Source: Larus michahellis (taxonomy: Eukaryota; Chordata; Aves; Charadriiformes; Laridae). From it: a DNA stretch of 64,000 nucleotides. The notes below the pieces were generated by a model that was not told the origin of the DNA, searched no databases, and was given only the letters and a program-made list of their open reading frames with translations. Of this stretch, positions 25,301 through 36,565 are shown piece by piece; positions within the stretch are counted from its first letter, which is position 1, and every line of letters begins with the position of its first letter. The stretch lies in the NCBI RefSeq assembly GCF_964199755.1, contig NC_133903.1:4419001-4483000 (forward strand), in the 5' to 3' direction. Position numbers and translations under genes: made by a program.

Positions 25301-26631
25301 TTTTCCTATCAGCTGCTAGGATTTAGATCTTGATGCCGTATCAGAGGCAACGATGTCGCTGATGTGTCTCCAGTGATAAATATGAAGTGTTGTCAGATGC
25401 CTTCTTGACAGTCCTCTGGAATGGAGGGACCAAGTTCCTCCTGTTGCATGTGTATATGTATTATTCTTGCATGTCTAATGAGATATTCTTGTGTAGATGC
25501 CGCCTAAAGCTGTTTTGTGCCCAGGTGGATCACCTCTCCAGCTAACCTCTCTCTGCTTGGTAGGCTCGATGGCAGTATGGAGCCAGCCAACGAAATTCTA
25601 GAGTCTGCATCCCATGACCGGCCGTTGGTAGCGCAGACATACAGTGCCGCTGTGACTAAAGGTACATATGTGCCTTCCTCACCCACAAGGCATGGTAAGG
25701 AGAAGGCTGGAAACAGGGCAGAGAGCACCTCTGCGTATTGCTTCATTCTAGATGGCTGCGTGAGCTTGTCTACTTCAACGCTGAGCTTTTCATAACTGCG
25801 GGTGTGATGGGGAGCATTGGTGAGCAGTGGGAAAAGAGCAGTTGTGATGTGTAGTAGCTTCCTGTAGATGAATCACTCATCTTTGCTGCTTTCTGGGTAG
25901 AACTTTGTCTCAAACTGTGGTTGGTAAAGATAGTGGCAGCACTTGCCACGTGGCTCTTGAGATGCCCTAACACAAGTATCTCATACAGGAGTTCTGCACC
26001 CAGACCTTGTGGAAAGCATCTGAATTATAAACCCCCCCTTCCTTTTTTTTTTTTTTAGCAAGGTCGATAAGTGCTTCTGTTATTCCTTTATGGGAACAGT
26101 GACCTTTTAGCCTCACTTTGCTGCTCTGTTAAATTAAGAGGATGAGAATTTTGTTAATGCGGCAGCTCTCCAAGTGGTGCTTTTACCCTTTGCGTGGCAC
26201 TCAGCACGGTGCTTCAGCTGCAGAGGAAGGACAGCCTGCATGTATAGCACCGTTACTGCAGTTGCAGCTGTAATGCATGAGAGGAGATTATGGAAAACAG
26301 CCTGCCCAAAGCACCAGTATACATTGCAGGACAGAATAGTTGAATTTTGATCATAAACTGCTCTTGGCTTGGAGACTCCTGGTCACGATGAAGGCAAACA
26401 TAGGGTGGCAATGAAACTGTTGCAAGTAACGTCTGGTACTCCAGCTCTAGTCATTCACCTTGGTTCCAAGCTTAGTTTGTGCTGCTGTTCCCCCAGCTGC
26501 TTGTTCCTTTCTCCGCAGCCTATACGGATGACCTGGGTGCCGTGGGTGGAGCTTGCCTGGAAGATGAAACCAACTCACTTAGATTGGACGAAGACAGTGA
26601 GCATCCCCCCATGATCCTTCGGACAGACTAA
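4357..26631 (+). CDS. WIPI2: WIPI2, WD-repeat phosphoinositide-interacting protein 2
   Basis: WIPI2 is a PROPPIN beta-propeller that binds PI3P on forming autophagosomes and recruits the ATG12-ATG5-ATG16L1 complex for LC3 lipidation. Twelve coding exons join in frame: 4357-4430, 13250-13332, 17956-18125, 19388-19484, 20073-20170, 20619-20711, 21506-21576, 22498-22605, 23370-23534, 24344-24451, 25564-25694 and 26519-26631. They total 1,311 nt, giving 436 residues plus TAA. All introns are GT-AG. The protein closely follows human WIPI2 from MNLASQSG to the C-terminal PPMILRTD. Arg108, known in WIPI2b to contact ATG16L1, is present, as is the lipid-binding FRRG motif at residues 223-226. The hydrophobic membrane-insertion loop falls near 265-300. 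The C-terminus lacks the extra segment of the longest human isoform. No breaks or premature stops were seen. Gene span is about 22 kb, with introns 1 and 2 making up 13.4 kb. The exact length of the mature mRNA is not determined. Confidence 0.96.
4431..13249 (+). other. WIPI2: WIPI2 intron 1
   Basis: This 8.8-kb intron begins GTAAGG and ends in a T-rich tract plus CAG. The first 140 bp continue the CpG island. The rest is AT-rich unique sequence with T-tracts and one CA/A repeat near 8585. No exon, RNA gene or mobile element is recognisable, and its open frames are short and unrelated to known proteins. Confidence 0.7.
8585..8610. repeat. Short CA dinucleotide plus A-run microsatellite
   Basis: Seven or so CA units run directly into an uninterrupted A-run in WIPI2 intron 1. 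It is simple low-complexity sequence and likely length-variable. Confidence 0.8.
13333..17955 (+). other. WIPI2: WIPI2 intron 2
   Basis: This 4.6-kb intron is flanked by GTGAGT and a CTCAG acceptor. It holds AT-rich unique sequence with T-runs such as 13345-13362. No additional coding exon fits the WIPI2 frame and no repeat family is recognised. Confidence 0.65.
18353..18426 (+). mobile_element. CR1 LINE 3'-end fragment, sense orientation
   Basis: The stretch carries the CR1 3'-terminal signature: GAGGTTGGACT, then GAGGTCCCTTCCAG, then a degenerate copy of the ATTCTATG-type terminal octamer repeat. Only about 74 bp remain, a severely 5'-truncated and diverged copy in WIPI2 intron 3 (18126-19387). 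CR1 is the main avian retrotransposon family. Confidence 0.8.
21506..21576 (+). CDS. WIPI2: WIPI2 exon 7, encoding the FRRG lipid-binding motif
   Basis: The exon encodes residues 206-228 plus part of Arg229, including FEFRRGVK. The two arginines of FRRG (224 and 225) line the two phosphoinositide-binding sites in PROPPINs and are intact. A T-rich tract and CAG precede it, and GTAAAG follows. The preceding exon ends on a codon boundary; this exon ends two bases into a codon that is completed at 22498. Confidence 0.93.
21966..21982. repeat. Short TAG trinucleotide repeat
   Basis: About five uninterrupted TAG/GTA units in WIPI2 intron 7. A shorter patch of the same trinucleotide lies near 22439-22449 in the same intron. 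Likely simple slippage sequence. Confidence 0.7.
23370..23534 (+). CDS. WIPI2: WIPI2 exon 9, membrane-insertion loop region
   Basis: This exon covers roughly residues 265-319 and includes the hydrophobic and aromatic stretch after [18 protein letters not shown]. In PROPPINs the corresponding blade-6 loop dips into the membrane. It starts after TTGTAG and ends before GTGAGT. No deviation from the family was noticed. Confidence 0.9.
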
Positions 26632-29600
26632 ACTTTGACCTGTGAACTCACTCCTGAAGCAGAGAACACTGGCTTGATGTTTCTTGAGGAATCTCGTGTT
26701 ATGCTGCTATGAACTTTGACATGAGTTGGGAGAGAGGATGACAGACTCTTACAGTTTTAAGTCGTAGCTGTAGTTCTAATTCTATACAATTGGAAAAATA
26801 TATGGTTTTCAATTCAGTGGCTTTTAATCTTGCTTATCTATTTTAGCTGTGTTTATTTTTTTTGTTGCCAAAACCTGCTGTTTGTGCAGCCCTCGGAGCC
26901 TACTAGCTTTGCATGCGTTCATGTGCCAAGCAAGCATAGGAGGGGGAGAGAGAGAGAAGCCACTTTATAACAAACTCAAGTTTGTATTTTTTTTATATAT
27001 GTATATAATATTTAGCTTATATAAGAAAGGAGTAGAGAAGTGGTTCTGGAAGCTGAGACTAGTTCTGCACTGACAAAGGTCCAAATGGTTTCCTGTGCAT
27101 GGGCTTGCAGGCATACCTAGTGACTGACATGCAACCTTTCAAATGCAATGGCCTGTTTTTTTGGGTTCTCCCTCCCCTTTCCTGGACCATTTTGTTAATT
27201 AAAATTCCTTCTGAATGTTGTGTGTTTGTGGGACTGTTCTGTTTGTTGAGATGGAAAACTGGAAGTGTTTCCCTGCGTAAGGATATGGAATATAGAAAGT
27301 GCCTTTACAGGGAAGAAAAGAAATTGCTGCAGGAAGAGAGCTAGAATGAAGGAGGAATTGCTAGAGACTCTTGTTTGTACGCCTGTAGTACTTGAGTATC
27401 TATAGCCCAAAGTGTCCGATAAGCTTGTGGGGTTTTTTTAGGGAAGACTTGGAATGCACTTGCTTTCTCTCCTGTAGATTGTCTTATTTCCTTGGCAGAG
27501 TAGCAATAACCATTTTTTATACTCTTTAAAATTATCCAAAGCAAGGATCCTGTCAGGCTGGATGGAAGTCGCTGTAGAGTATGGCAGCCTCACTCTTTAA
27601 ACAGCCTTAAGGTTTTCAGCTGGAAGGCACAGCTCTCCGTTCTTGCTTCTCATCAGTCTGGGGCTGGCTGTACTGCTCTGATAGTGAAGGTTCATGATTT
27701 TTTTTTTTTCAAGATACTGATGTAAATATAAATGATTTTGAAAGATTAGTTTTTTTTCTGGGTTCTCTTCTGATGGATAACAGTGCTTTTTATTAATTTT
27801 TATTTTTTTATTTCCTCTTTGATCAGAGTACCTCTTGTGATGTGCTCCAGGGACTGATTGTCTCTTTGGTAGTTTTGGGATAAATCCTTAACTGCCCTCA
27901 CCCTGGCTAGGGCTTTCCAAGGCTGAGCGGGGCTGCGGACTATTTTTAGGGTTGTGATGTGCCTTCTCTTAAGTCTTGGATAACAGTTAGTGAGCAAGTG
28001 ATTAGCAAAGTACTTGGTGAGTGTTACTTTCCTTGGCCAAAATGAGCCTGCCTTGCCTTTTGTGTAGCAATGTGGGTTGCTTCGTTTTCCCTCTACTGAC
28101 TGCTTGCAAAGAAATGAAAATAAAAAGAGACAAGGCAACTGCAGATCTTGAGAGGAGGACAGAAGCTGAGGACTCCAGCTATGTGTGAACTCCCTACCAC
28201 AACTGAACAGTGAGGTGCTCTGGGGATTTGGTACTGTGAACAAGGCTTCCCTCAAGCCATAGCAGGCAGTGGTCTTTGTCCCCAAAGCCCTTTGTGGGTA
28301 GGTGGGCTTCACCTTCCTCTGAAAGTGCAGAATATGGTGGTAGCCCCTGCCAAGAGAGCTGCCGGTATCAGCGAGGCTGCTGTTAGTCTGTGTATGTGGA
28401 AGATGTTCTCACGCGAGCACACGTGGGAGAGAAGGGATCAGGCTTGTTCATTCACCGAAAACCCTCGACTGTTCTAAGTAGCTGGCTGGAGTGGCTTGTG
28501 GTGTCCTCCCTAGAACCCAGCACATCCAAAGCAAGCCGCTGAGATATTGCTTAGTCTCTTGACTTTAAGCTCTGGCTGAGGACTAAGTTCTGTGGTTTGG
28601 AATTGTGTTTTTACTGCAAGTGCTGTCAGCTTTGTGGAGCTCACGTCTGCAGAGTAAAATGCAAGTCTTGAAGCATATATAATCTCAGTGTGCTGGCAGA
28701 CTGAACCACCCGGGAGCGTCAGATGTCTGCTTGTTCCAGACTAAAGCTGGTAATGTTCCTGATAACGTACTTGGAGGCTTGGCGTAGACTCCACAAGTAG
28801 AGTTAGTAGTAAACACGCATAAACAACACAGATCTGCTAAGCACACAAGTTTTACAACTCTTGAGTGTAACAAAGGCCATCTTACATAGTAACTACTGAC
28901 TTACTCCTAAAAACTCAGAACACTTATTGTACTAATTTTACCCTTTTCTTAACTTTTACACCTTATCTTCCACAGGTGAGTTGGAGATCCCATATTCACT
29001 GTAGTTGTGTCTTCCATATGCTGTAGTGTGCTCCTGCTCATGAGCCACAAGCTGACTGTTGAATCGCTGTGCCCTGCTTGGTTTGCTCTTAAGTAGAAGC
29101 TGGAAGCCAGTTAAAGTATCTGTCTTGTTGTTGTTATAGCTGGGAAAATCTTTTTAGAGAGCAAAACTATTGATATTCTGGGGTTAGTGACCAGCATGAA
29201 GTTAGTAGGGTGGAGCAGGTGGTTTCTGGTCCCCACTGACAATGGGGAGTGGTGACAGTAGTTTGTCTTAAGTTCATTGCACGAGGATATAAACTTTTCC
29301 TCAGATAAAACATGACTAATATTTCCCTCTGATGGCCTTATTAGGTCTTCAGTAACCACCCTGTTGTGGTACGCTACCAAAGTTAAAGCCTTTCATGTTG
29401 GCGTTTCATCCTAATGATGCAAAGATGTATTGTTGTTGGTTTTTTTTTCTTAAATATACCAGAAATGCTGTTTGCAGCTGCATCCTCACCTGGGTATGGA
29501 GCATTGATTGCAGTGTTACGCTCTGCGGATCAGGTGCTGTCTAAACGTTTCTGTTCTGATGGTCTAACAGCCCCGGATTGCCCAGGGCAAGCCAAGGAGG

Positions 29601-31430
29601 CACTAGCCCTGTGCCCTGGCCATGGGCTTCTAGTCGTACGATACGGGAACACCTGTACAGCCCCTCTTGTTTTAGACCGACCTTCCTTGGAAGGACAGTG
29701 TTTGTTCTGTGACGGTGCGTCTCTCTCTAGATATGGACTGCAGCTGATAGCTTTTTTTTTTTTAAACTCGGTAGAGGCTTGGGGGCAGAGATAGACCACT
29801 GAAACAACCAAAGCTGGGGAGGGGGGGGAACGCTTATAAACTTGGAAACCTAAACTCAGGTCTTAGATTGCAGCGGGATCTGTTGCCAGCGAGCACCGTG
29901 GGCAAGGAGCTGTTTTGATGTGCAAACAGGTAGTGAGTGTACGTGCTCCGCTGCTGTCTCGACATCGGTCTGTTTACCCTATTTTGTGTTTCGAGTTCCG
30001 AGGCAGAAAGCTTTTATCTGCTCCGGACTCTTCTTATGTCACTGTTTCTGAAATACAAGTGATAGATACAAATCTAGCAGTTAAAAGGCTGGGCCTGACG
30101 GAGGAGGAGGAAGTAAAATGAGGTTAGTAAAAGCTGTTTCTTCTGAGGCCCTGTTCAGCAAGACGTTGTGAGAGTGCTCCCTCTGGGATCAGATGTGTGC
30201 CTGCGTCTTTCTGCTTCAGGTCCTACGCAAGTGAGTTTCTTGGGCCTGTTTCTACAGAGGGTGGGGGTAGAAGGGGGGGACTTTTCAAGTCTGCCTGAAT
30301 TCAAATAAATATCTGAGAAGGCTCTTAATACAGGGACAGGTGTCTCCACAGAGGAAACGTGTGTCTGACCTATGCGGGATAGTAAAAAAGGGAGGAATGC
30401 ACCGGAGAGCCACCAGCTCGGTGAGTAGGTCAGCGTAGAGCCCTGAGGAGCCGATCAGCAGAGCACTTCGTTACATCCCATGCTGTGCTTTCTTGGCTCC
30501 AATAATGGCGTTAGCACCAAAGCAACGTGCAGGAAGATGGTAGAATTTCTTTCCTTGTAGGTCGCTGAGCTATTCAGTCTACCCCTTGTGTGTGCGGATG
30601 CTCTGCTGCTGTTTGCAGAGCAACAGGAGTCTTTGTCCAAAGCACTGGCGGGGATTAATCACTGCGGAGATTTGGAAAGTTTTATTCTGTGCTCCAGCTA
30701 TCCTGGCTAAGAGTCGCCTTGGTTTAACCTGTTAACATCTGAGAGCAAGGCAGAGGGTCTTCTCCACATGTGCAGAGCAGGCCTTCGTTTTTTTTCTGGA
30801 ATCTGTGCTGCCCCATGAAAGGCTTGCAATGAAGAAAGCATGGCTCTGACTGTAAATAAATCCTTTCAGATGCCAGTTGCGCAACCAAAGGAATTCAGCA
30901 AATTCCTGTATATTTTTTTTTTTCTAACATAACATGCCTTCATTTTAACACACTTCAAATTGGCAAATCTCATCTTCCACTGCCTAGAAAATAATGGACA
31001 AGAAGTTTTTATTCTGGCTTGCAGATAGCTGCGGTTGTGCTCGTTACAGATGTCTCGGTGCTGTGGCTTGGACCATGCGGCTGCAGCCATCCGTACGCTG
31101 ACTCCCCCTGCGCTGCCTTTGCATGTGGCCGACTCCTTTCTCAGGAGCGGGGAGTCGTTCCCAAACCTCCACCACTGGGTTTCTGTGGGGCGTTGACTCA
31201 ACCCTTTGTCTACCTGGATCTATTTGCTCTTGCATTTGCTTCCTCGCCTGGAACAAACCCTGCACCCTGCAGTGCTCGCTCACTCTGTTCGATAGCTGTG
31301 TCAATAAGTGGAAAAAAATCTGTCTAACATTCCACCTCACCAAAGTGTCTGGCTCTCGCTGCTAGCCCATCGCTCTTTGTAATTTTATAACTGCCTAAGA
31401 AATTAAATTCTGTGTTGTGATAAGTATCCT
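26632..31430 (+). other. WIPI2: WIPI2 3' UTR and downstream region
   Basis: After the TAA the sequence is AT-rich without a second gene. Possible poly(A) signals on the plus strand are AATAAA at 28119-28124, 30304-30309 and 30855-30860, and ATTAAA at 31402-31407. The last is followed by a GT/T-rich stretch, the best downstream element of the four. I cannot tell which are used, so the 3' UTR could be about 1.5 to 4.8 kb. The frames in this interval are short and unsupported. Confidence 0.5.
31402..31407 (+). terminator. WIPI2: Candidate distal poly(A) signal for WIPI2
   Basis: ATTAAA is followed within 10-50 bases by TGTGTTGTG and then TGTGTCGTCTTCCTTTTG. This gives the usual order of hexamer, cleavage zone and GU/U-rich element. 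Use by WIPI2 is inferred from position only. Confidence 0.35.
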
Positions 31431-33829
31431 GTGTCGTCTTCCTTTTGTTTGCTGCTTGGAGATGGGGGGGCCGGATAAGAGCAGGGTGATGCTACGTGTG
31501 TTCTGTACTCTGTGGCCCAAACCCGACTGCCAGCAGTAACGAGCCCTCGGTCCTCGCTGTGCTTTGTAGCCGCTCTCGAAAGACACCGTCAGCTTGCGTT
31601 TTGCAGGGGCTGGGAAAGGACAAGCGGAGTTTCTCCTAGCACATTTTGCTTGCAAATGTAATTTTCCCTCTTGTTCCTCCTTAAAGCTCCTCCTGAGGGA
31701 CTTGGGCTCATGCGTTTTTTTTTTTTTCCCCTCCCGCTCCTCAGGTAAGTTTAGATAATTTCCTTTATTCTTTCTTTTACGGATTGCATCTGAAGCACTG
31801 CTTTCAGATACGCGCCTCACTCACTGTGCTCTCATTCCAAGCGTGTTGCTCCTCGCCTCCAAGCCCAGGAGGAAGACCTGGAGCGAGCCCCTGTGGATGG
31901 GTGAGGAGGCATCTCCTTCTGTGTGTACCCTTCCTCTTGCAAAGCCGTGATGAGCACTGATCAGAGTGGGCAGAAGAGGAGAAAAAGCCTTTTTGCTCTT
32001 GCTAGCAACGGTGGAGCATGTCGTGATGAGAGTCTCCTTGTTTTACGTGGCTGTTTCCTAGCGAGGACTCAGCTGTGAAGCTGCAGACGTCTCCTCTCCT
32101 GATCTGGCTCTGGAGGGCAATGCTGTCCTGTCGTGCCGTGTGTGTGCCTCCATTTGCTTCAGGCAAAACAGGTTGTGTTAGCTCAGATAAGTGTTTCTAA
32201 ACTGTTCATTCGGCTGCCGGTGACTGTCTTCTGCCCGGAGCAAACCGAGGATCTGAGAGAAGCTGCTGGTGGATTCGGGAAGCGGCAGCAACTTCCAGCT
32301 GCGGTGGTGATGCCAGCAGCTCCTCTGTCCCCCGTGCCCCCGATGGATCGTCCACACCCCGCTGATGTTTCGGGAGGTCCCACTGCCCCTCTGCCTCTGC
32401 CCTAGGAGGGCAAAGCAGAATATTCTGCAGTAAGCAGGGGAAAAATGGTAAATACTGGGGTGTGTTCAGATGCGCAGTCTGGTGTCTGTCTGCTGTCACT
32501 GAGTCTGGCCCATTAAGCCGGAATTCCCAGGGAAGGGACCAAGAAACCTCCTCTACCATTATTTATCTTATTACAAGGGTAGGCACGGACTCATGCCCAT
32601 GTTCCTTCCCAGCGTGCTTTTTTGTGGGATTGAGTAGGCTTTTGGGTTTAGCCGTGCCGCGGTGGTCTGCCAAGTGATCAGGCGGAGACCCTTTGCTACG
32701 CAGGACTCCAAGATGAAGTAACTCGGAGCAAGAGCACGATTCTGGTGTAAAGAGCCCAACGTCATGGGCTGTGGCTGTGCCACGGGCGCTGACAGGAGCG
32801 GAACGGCTCTGGTGGGCTCGCGCCGACCCCAGCCTTGATGCAGCATCACTGGTTTTTAGAGCAAGTGGGTAGAAATCAGATGCTGGGATGGTGTTGGGGG
32901 AGCAGCAGGCAGAGGTGAGCATCCTCCGTGCTCTGATCCTGCCCCTGTCGTGCTGCAGCTCCCGCCTGAATGCTCTCCTGTCCCCGAGCACGTGCCTTTG
33001 GCGTTACCGCATCCAACCTGGCCTCGGACAGGGCTTGGCAAAGGTCTTGGATGCGGTTCTGCCAGGCCCTTGGCAGGCGCTCCTTCAGCTAATTAATGGT
33101 GTGGTGTGAGCTAACGAGGGCTCTCTGCCCAATCTCCTGGCGCTGAGGAGATCTGATGCCTGTTCTTCCAGCACCTTGTTTGGTTTGGTTTTGGTGTGTG
33201 TTTGTGTGGTGGGATGGCTCTTTTTGTGTGATGGTTGGGTTTTTTGTGGGTTGTTTGGGTTTTGTTTTGTGGGTTTTTTGGGGTTTTTTTTAGCAGTGAG
33301 TCTTATTAAGTTACAGGTTATAATAAAGGATTTGGAGATGGCTAAGTCCGGGTAAGGCCATAAAACAGGCTCGAGGCTTTTGATGGTATTCCGATATTCT
33401 GGATACTATCTTGCAGGGGGAAGGACGGCGCTGGGAGAGGGAGGCTCGTGTTTGCAGTCCAGGTCCGTCCAGCACCCAGGGACGCAGGGGAACGGACCCA
33501 CCATGTCCACGCGGTGGGTGTGGGCTGTCACCTTTGGGTGCCGGCGTGACATGTACCTGCTTAGCACGTCTCGCTGAACACAGGCCCCCCCGCCTTGTCA
33601 CCCCCTCCTTGTCACCCCCTCGGGGCAGGCGGGCGGCGCTTGCAGACCCCTCCTGGCCCTTCACAGCTCCGGGTCAGGGCTGACGCGTTATCAGCGGAGG
33701 GCAGACGGAGCGATATCCCCGCGGAAGCCCGGCCCCTCCGATGGTGGAGGGGAGGGCGCTGGGGCCGGGGGGGGCCGCGCTCTGCCGCCGCGCAGCCGCT
33801 AGAGGGTGGTGCGGGACCCGCAGCCGCGG
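31431..33829. other. Intergenic region left of the minisatellite
   Basis: No gene recognised. The base composition shifts from AT-rich to GC-rich towards 33,400. A low-complexity block of T-runs separated by GG or GTG occupies about 33178-33297. The open frames here have no family resemblance. Confidence 0.55.
33178..33297. repeat. GT-rich low-complexity block
   Basis: The block is built of runs such as GGTTTT, GGGTTTTTT and TGTGTG, without strict period. It is simple sequence and its complement is A/C-rich. Confidence 0.7.
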
Positions 33830-34790
33830 AGCATCCCTGCACCGACCCCGGCGGCATCCCGGCCTCCTGCCCCCGGAGCATCCCTGCCTCTTCCCCGGCA
33901 GCATCCCCGCTCTTTCCTCCCATCCCTGGCAGCATCCTGGCCTTCTGCCCCTGTAGCGTCCCTGCTTCTTTTCCACCAGCATCCCGGCCTTCTGCCCCCG
34001 GAGCATCCCTGCTCTTTCCTCCCATCCCTGGCAGCATCCCGGCCTTCTGCCCCTGTAGCGTCCCTGCTTCTTTTCCACCAGCATCCCAGCCTTCTGCCCC
34101 CGGAGCATCCCTGCCTCTTCCCTGGCGGCATCCCGGCCTCCTGCCCCCGGAGCATCCCCGCTCTTTCCTCCCATCCCTGGCAGCATCCCGGCCTTCTGCC
34201 CCTGTAGCGTCCCTGCTTCTTTTCCACCAGCATCTCAGCCTTCTGCCCCCGGAGCATCCCTGCCTCTTCCCTGGCGGCATCCCGGCCTCCTGCCCCTGGA
34301 GGATCCCCGCTCTTTCCTCCCATCCCTGGCAGCATCCCAGCCTTCTGCCCCTGTAGCGTCCCTGCTTCTTTTCCACCAGCATCTCAGCCTTCTGCCCCCG
34401 GAGCATCCCTGCCTCTTCCCTGGCGGCATCCCGGCCTCCTGCCCCCGGAGGATCCCTGCTCTTTCCTCCCATCCCTGGCGGCATCCCGGCCTCCTGCCCC
34501 CGGAGCATCCCCGCTCTTTCCTCCCATCCCTGGCGGCATCCCGGCCTCCTGCCCCCGGAGCATCCCTGCTGCTTCTCCACCAGCATCCCGGCCTCCTGCC
34601 CCTATAGCCTCCATGCTCTTTTCTCCTGTCCCTGGCAGCATTCCAGCCTCCTACCCCCGGAGCATCCTTGCTCCTTCCCTGGCACCATTCCAGCCTTCCC
34701 CCCCTCCCTGCCGCTGGAGCATCCTTGCTCCTTCCCCAGCAGCATTCCCAGCCTTTACTCACAGGCACATCTGTGCTCCTTCCCTTGTTC
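33830..34790. repeat. GC-rich minisatellite with 149-bp higher-order unit
   Basis: About 18 tandem monomers begin with CAGCATCC or CGGCATCC, usually followed by CGGCCTYCTGCCCC. Two monomer lengths alternate, about 47 and 55 bp. In the centre the order 47+47+55 repeats exactly, with starts at 34032, 34181 and 34330 (149 bp apart). The left end (33852-33977) and the right end (34424 onward) hold irregular and increasingly diverged copies. Because 149 is not a multiple of three and stop codons are rare in this composition, long frames stay open by chance in several frames on both strands. I do not regard any as genes. Confidence 0.93.
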
Positions 34791-34897
34791 CCTGTTGGAG
34801 CATCCTTCTGCAGCAGAGCTCTGCAGCACCTTCAGTGCGTGCTCAGGGCACCTTCTCTGTGCTGGTGCTCTGTGACTCAGAGCAGAACAAGAGAGGG

Positions 34898-34962
34898 GGG
34901 AAAAAAGAAAAAAAACCAAAAAAAAACCAAACAAAAAAAAACCCCACACACCCAAAAAACCA
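34898..34962. repeat. A-rich low-complexity tract
   Basis: A-runs interrupted by CC or GA follow a short G-run, immediately to the right of the minisatellite. Simple sequence; no associated SINE body or target-site duplication was recognised. Confidence 0.75.
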
Positions 34963-35539
34963 CCTAAATGGTCTGTGTTTGCCCTCGCCCAGCCCCTGAG
35001 CCAAAGCTTGGGGAGGCTACAAGCCCCCTGGGTGGGAAAGCTGCTGTCAGGCTGGAGAAGGAGCTTATCTACAGCCGTGCCAGGCTGGGGGGACCATGGT
35101 GGGGCAGGCATAGCGGAGCCGTGGTGTGTTTAACTGTGTCTTTAAGCCGGGAAGATGTTCTGCTAGACTGTCCCACTACTCTGCCCTCTTTTTCCTGAGC
35201 AAATCCTATGGCAGCTTTTGAAATGGGGCCCCAAAAATCGTGTCCTGGCAGGAAGGGGACAAAGCTCTGGGCTTCACCAACGCCCACAACCCCTGCTGTT
35301 GTCTGGAGCAGGTCTGGTTTGTAGGGAAATACCAGCCCTGTGCTGTGACCCCTCCCCGTGCACCATCGGGGTACTGGGGTCTTTGCTCCAGGAGCCCCCG
35401 AGAGTGCCCCCCCCCCAGCCCTTCAGTATGCCCTCCGTATGGGCAACAAGCAGGGCAAAATCGCAGCGAGCATCTCTTTTTCTCCTCAACCGAAAACAAT
35501 TTTGAAAACGAAAGCAGGGAGGCAGAGCCGGAGACGTTA

Positions 35540-35705
35540 TCTTGCTCCTTTTTAACGTTTCAGATAGGAAACAGCAGCCTTTCATCTGTCCCAGGGCATC
35601 AGGCAATTTGCATTTCAAGAGGTCAGGACGTAGCTATTCCTTTTTACCGTCTGAAAATAGTTATTAAAAGTCTATTTGGAAACAAAACAACGCACGCATG
35701 GAAAG
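35540..35705. promoter_or_regulatory. Candidate conserved non-coding element with octamer
   Basis: An AT-rich island in GC-rich surroundings. It contains the POU octamer in reverse (ATTTGCAT, 35606-35613), a GATA-like AGATAGGAA near 35572 and homeobox-type TTATTAAAA near 35661. No coding frame or repeat family explains it. Conservation cannot be tested here. Confidence 0.4.
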
Positions 35706-36179
35706 ATGGCCTCTGCAGGCTCCAGTTAACTGCTCCTGTCATCCCTGATTTCCCTGGTTGCTGCTGGAGGATGCTGAAGCGAGGAGGTACGGGCACCGCC
35801 GGAGGAGGTACAGTGCGAAACCATGAGCTTCTCTGTAGGGCTGGGGCTGCTCCGGCCGTGGGGGACCTGCCGGGCCAAGGGGGACAGGGGTGTCCCCTGG
35901 GATTTGGGGAGGCTTTTCCCCCTGCTGCCACGCACAAGCTTGGCTCTGGAAAGGGCACCGTAGGGAGGATAACTCAATAACCATCTCCCTGTCAAACCCT
36001 GCCATCCCTGCCCGCTCCCGCGCTCGCCCAGCAGCGGCACCTCCGCCTGGCCCCGGCAATCCCGTTCTGCTTCATAAAAAGGCTCTGGCAGCCCCCGAGC
36101 TCGGCCAGGGCTGGGCTTCGCTGGGCGCTTCTGGCTTTGTTTTCTCAGCTGCTGCCTCTGCCCTCCCCGAGCTCGCCGC

Positions 36180-36262
36180 CGCCGCTTATTTATATTGGAG
36201 TTTGCATTAGCAGATGCACTCTGGGATATTCGATTACCTGTAAGGAGCTGTAGCAACGTCAG
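36180..36262. promoter_or_regulatory. Candidate regulatory island with MEF2-like and E-box motifs
   Basis: CTTATTTATATT resembles a MEF2 site. It is followed by GTTTGCATTAG (octamer-like), CAGATG (E-box) and GATTACCTG. The density of developmental factor motifs in 80 bp is notable, but this is motif reading only. Confidence 0.35.
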
Positions 36263-36469
36263 CCTTTGCTGGAGCCATCAAGGGGGTCGGTTGGTTTTGG
36301 TTTGGTTTGGGTTTTTTTGTTTTTTTTCCTTGGTTTTGGGTGTTGTTTTTTTGCGGTTTGTTTCTTTTTCTCTTTTTTTTTTTTTAAATTGCTTTTAAGA
36401 GAGACGCGGGGATGGGTAAAGCGGTGGTATTGAGGGGGGAAAAAAAAAAAAAGCAGTGGAGTAAAGAGG

Positions 36470-36565
36470 GGGAGAAATAAATAAATAATCCTGTTTATGA
36501 AATGAAAGGGCCGGGTAGAAAAATGATCTCTGGGAAGAAAACAGCTCTCGGGGCTATTTTTAGCT
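36470..36565. promoter_or_regulatory. Candidate regulatory island with a perfect MEF2 site
   Basis: CTATTTTTAG at 36554-36563 matches the MEF2 consensus fully. It lies beside an AAATAAATAAATAATCC stretch and an AATGATCTC patch. Flanking homopolymers argue for caution. Confidence 0.35.

Noticed and set aside
33612-34586. 324-codon open frame on the minus strand, and other long frames through the same region
   Set aside because: It runs through the 149-bp minisatellite. The peptide is a shuffled repeat because the period shifts frame, and open frames exist in several frames at once.
35240-35980. 246-codon plus-strand frame upstream of SLC29A4
   Set aside because: It crosses an AT-rich regulatory-looking island, has no domain or start context, and resembles no protein I know.
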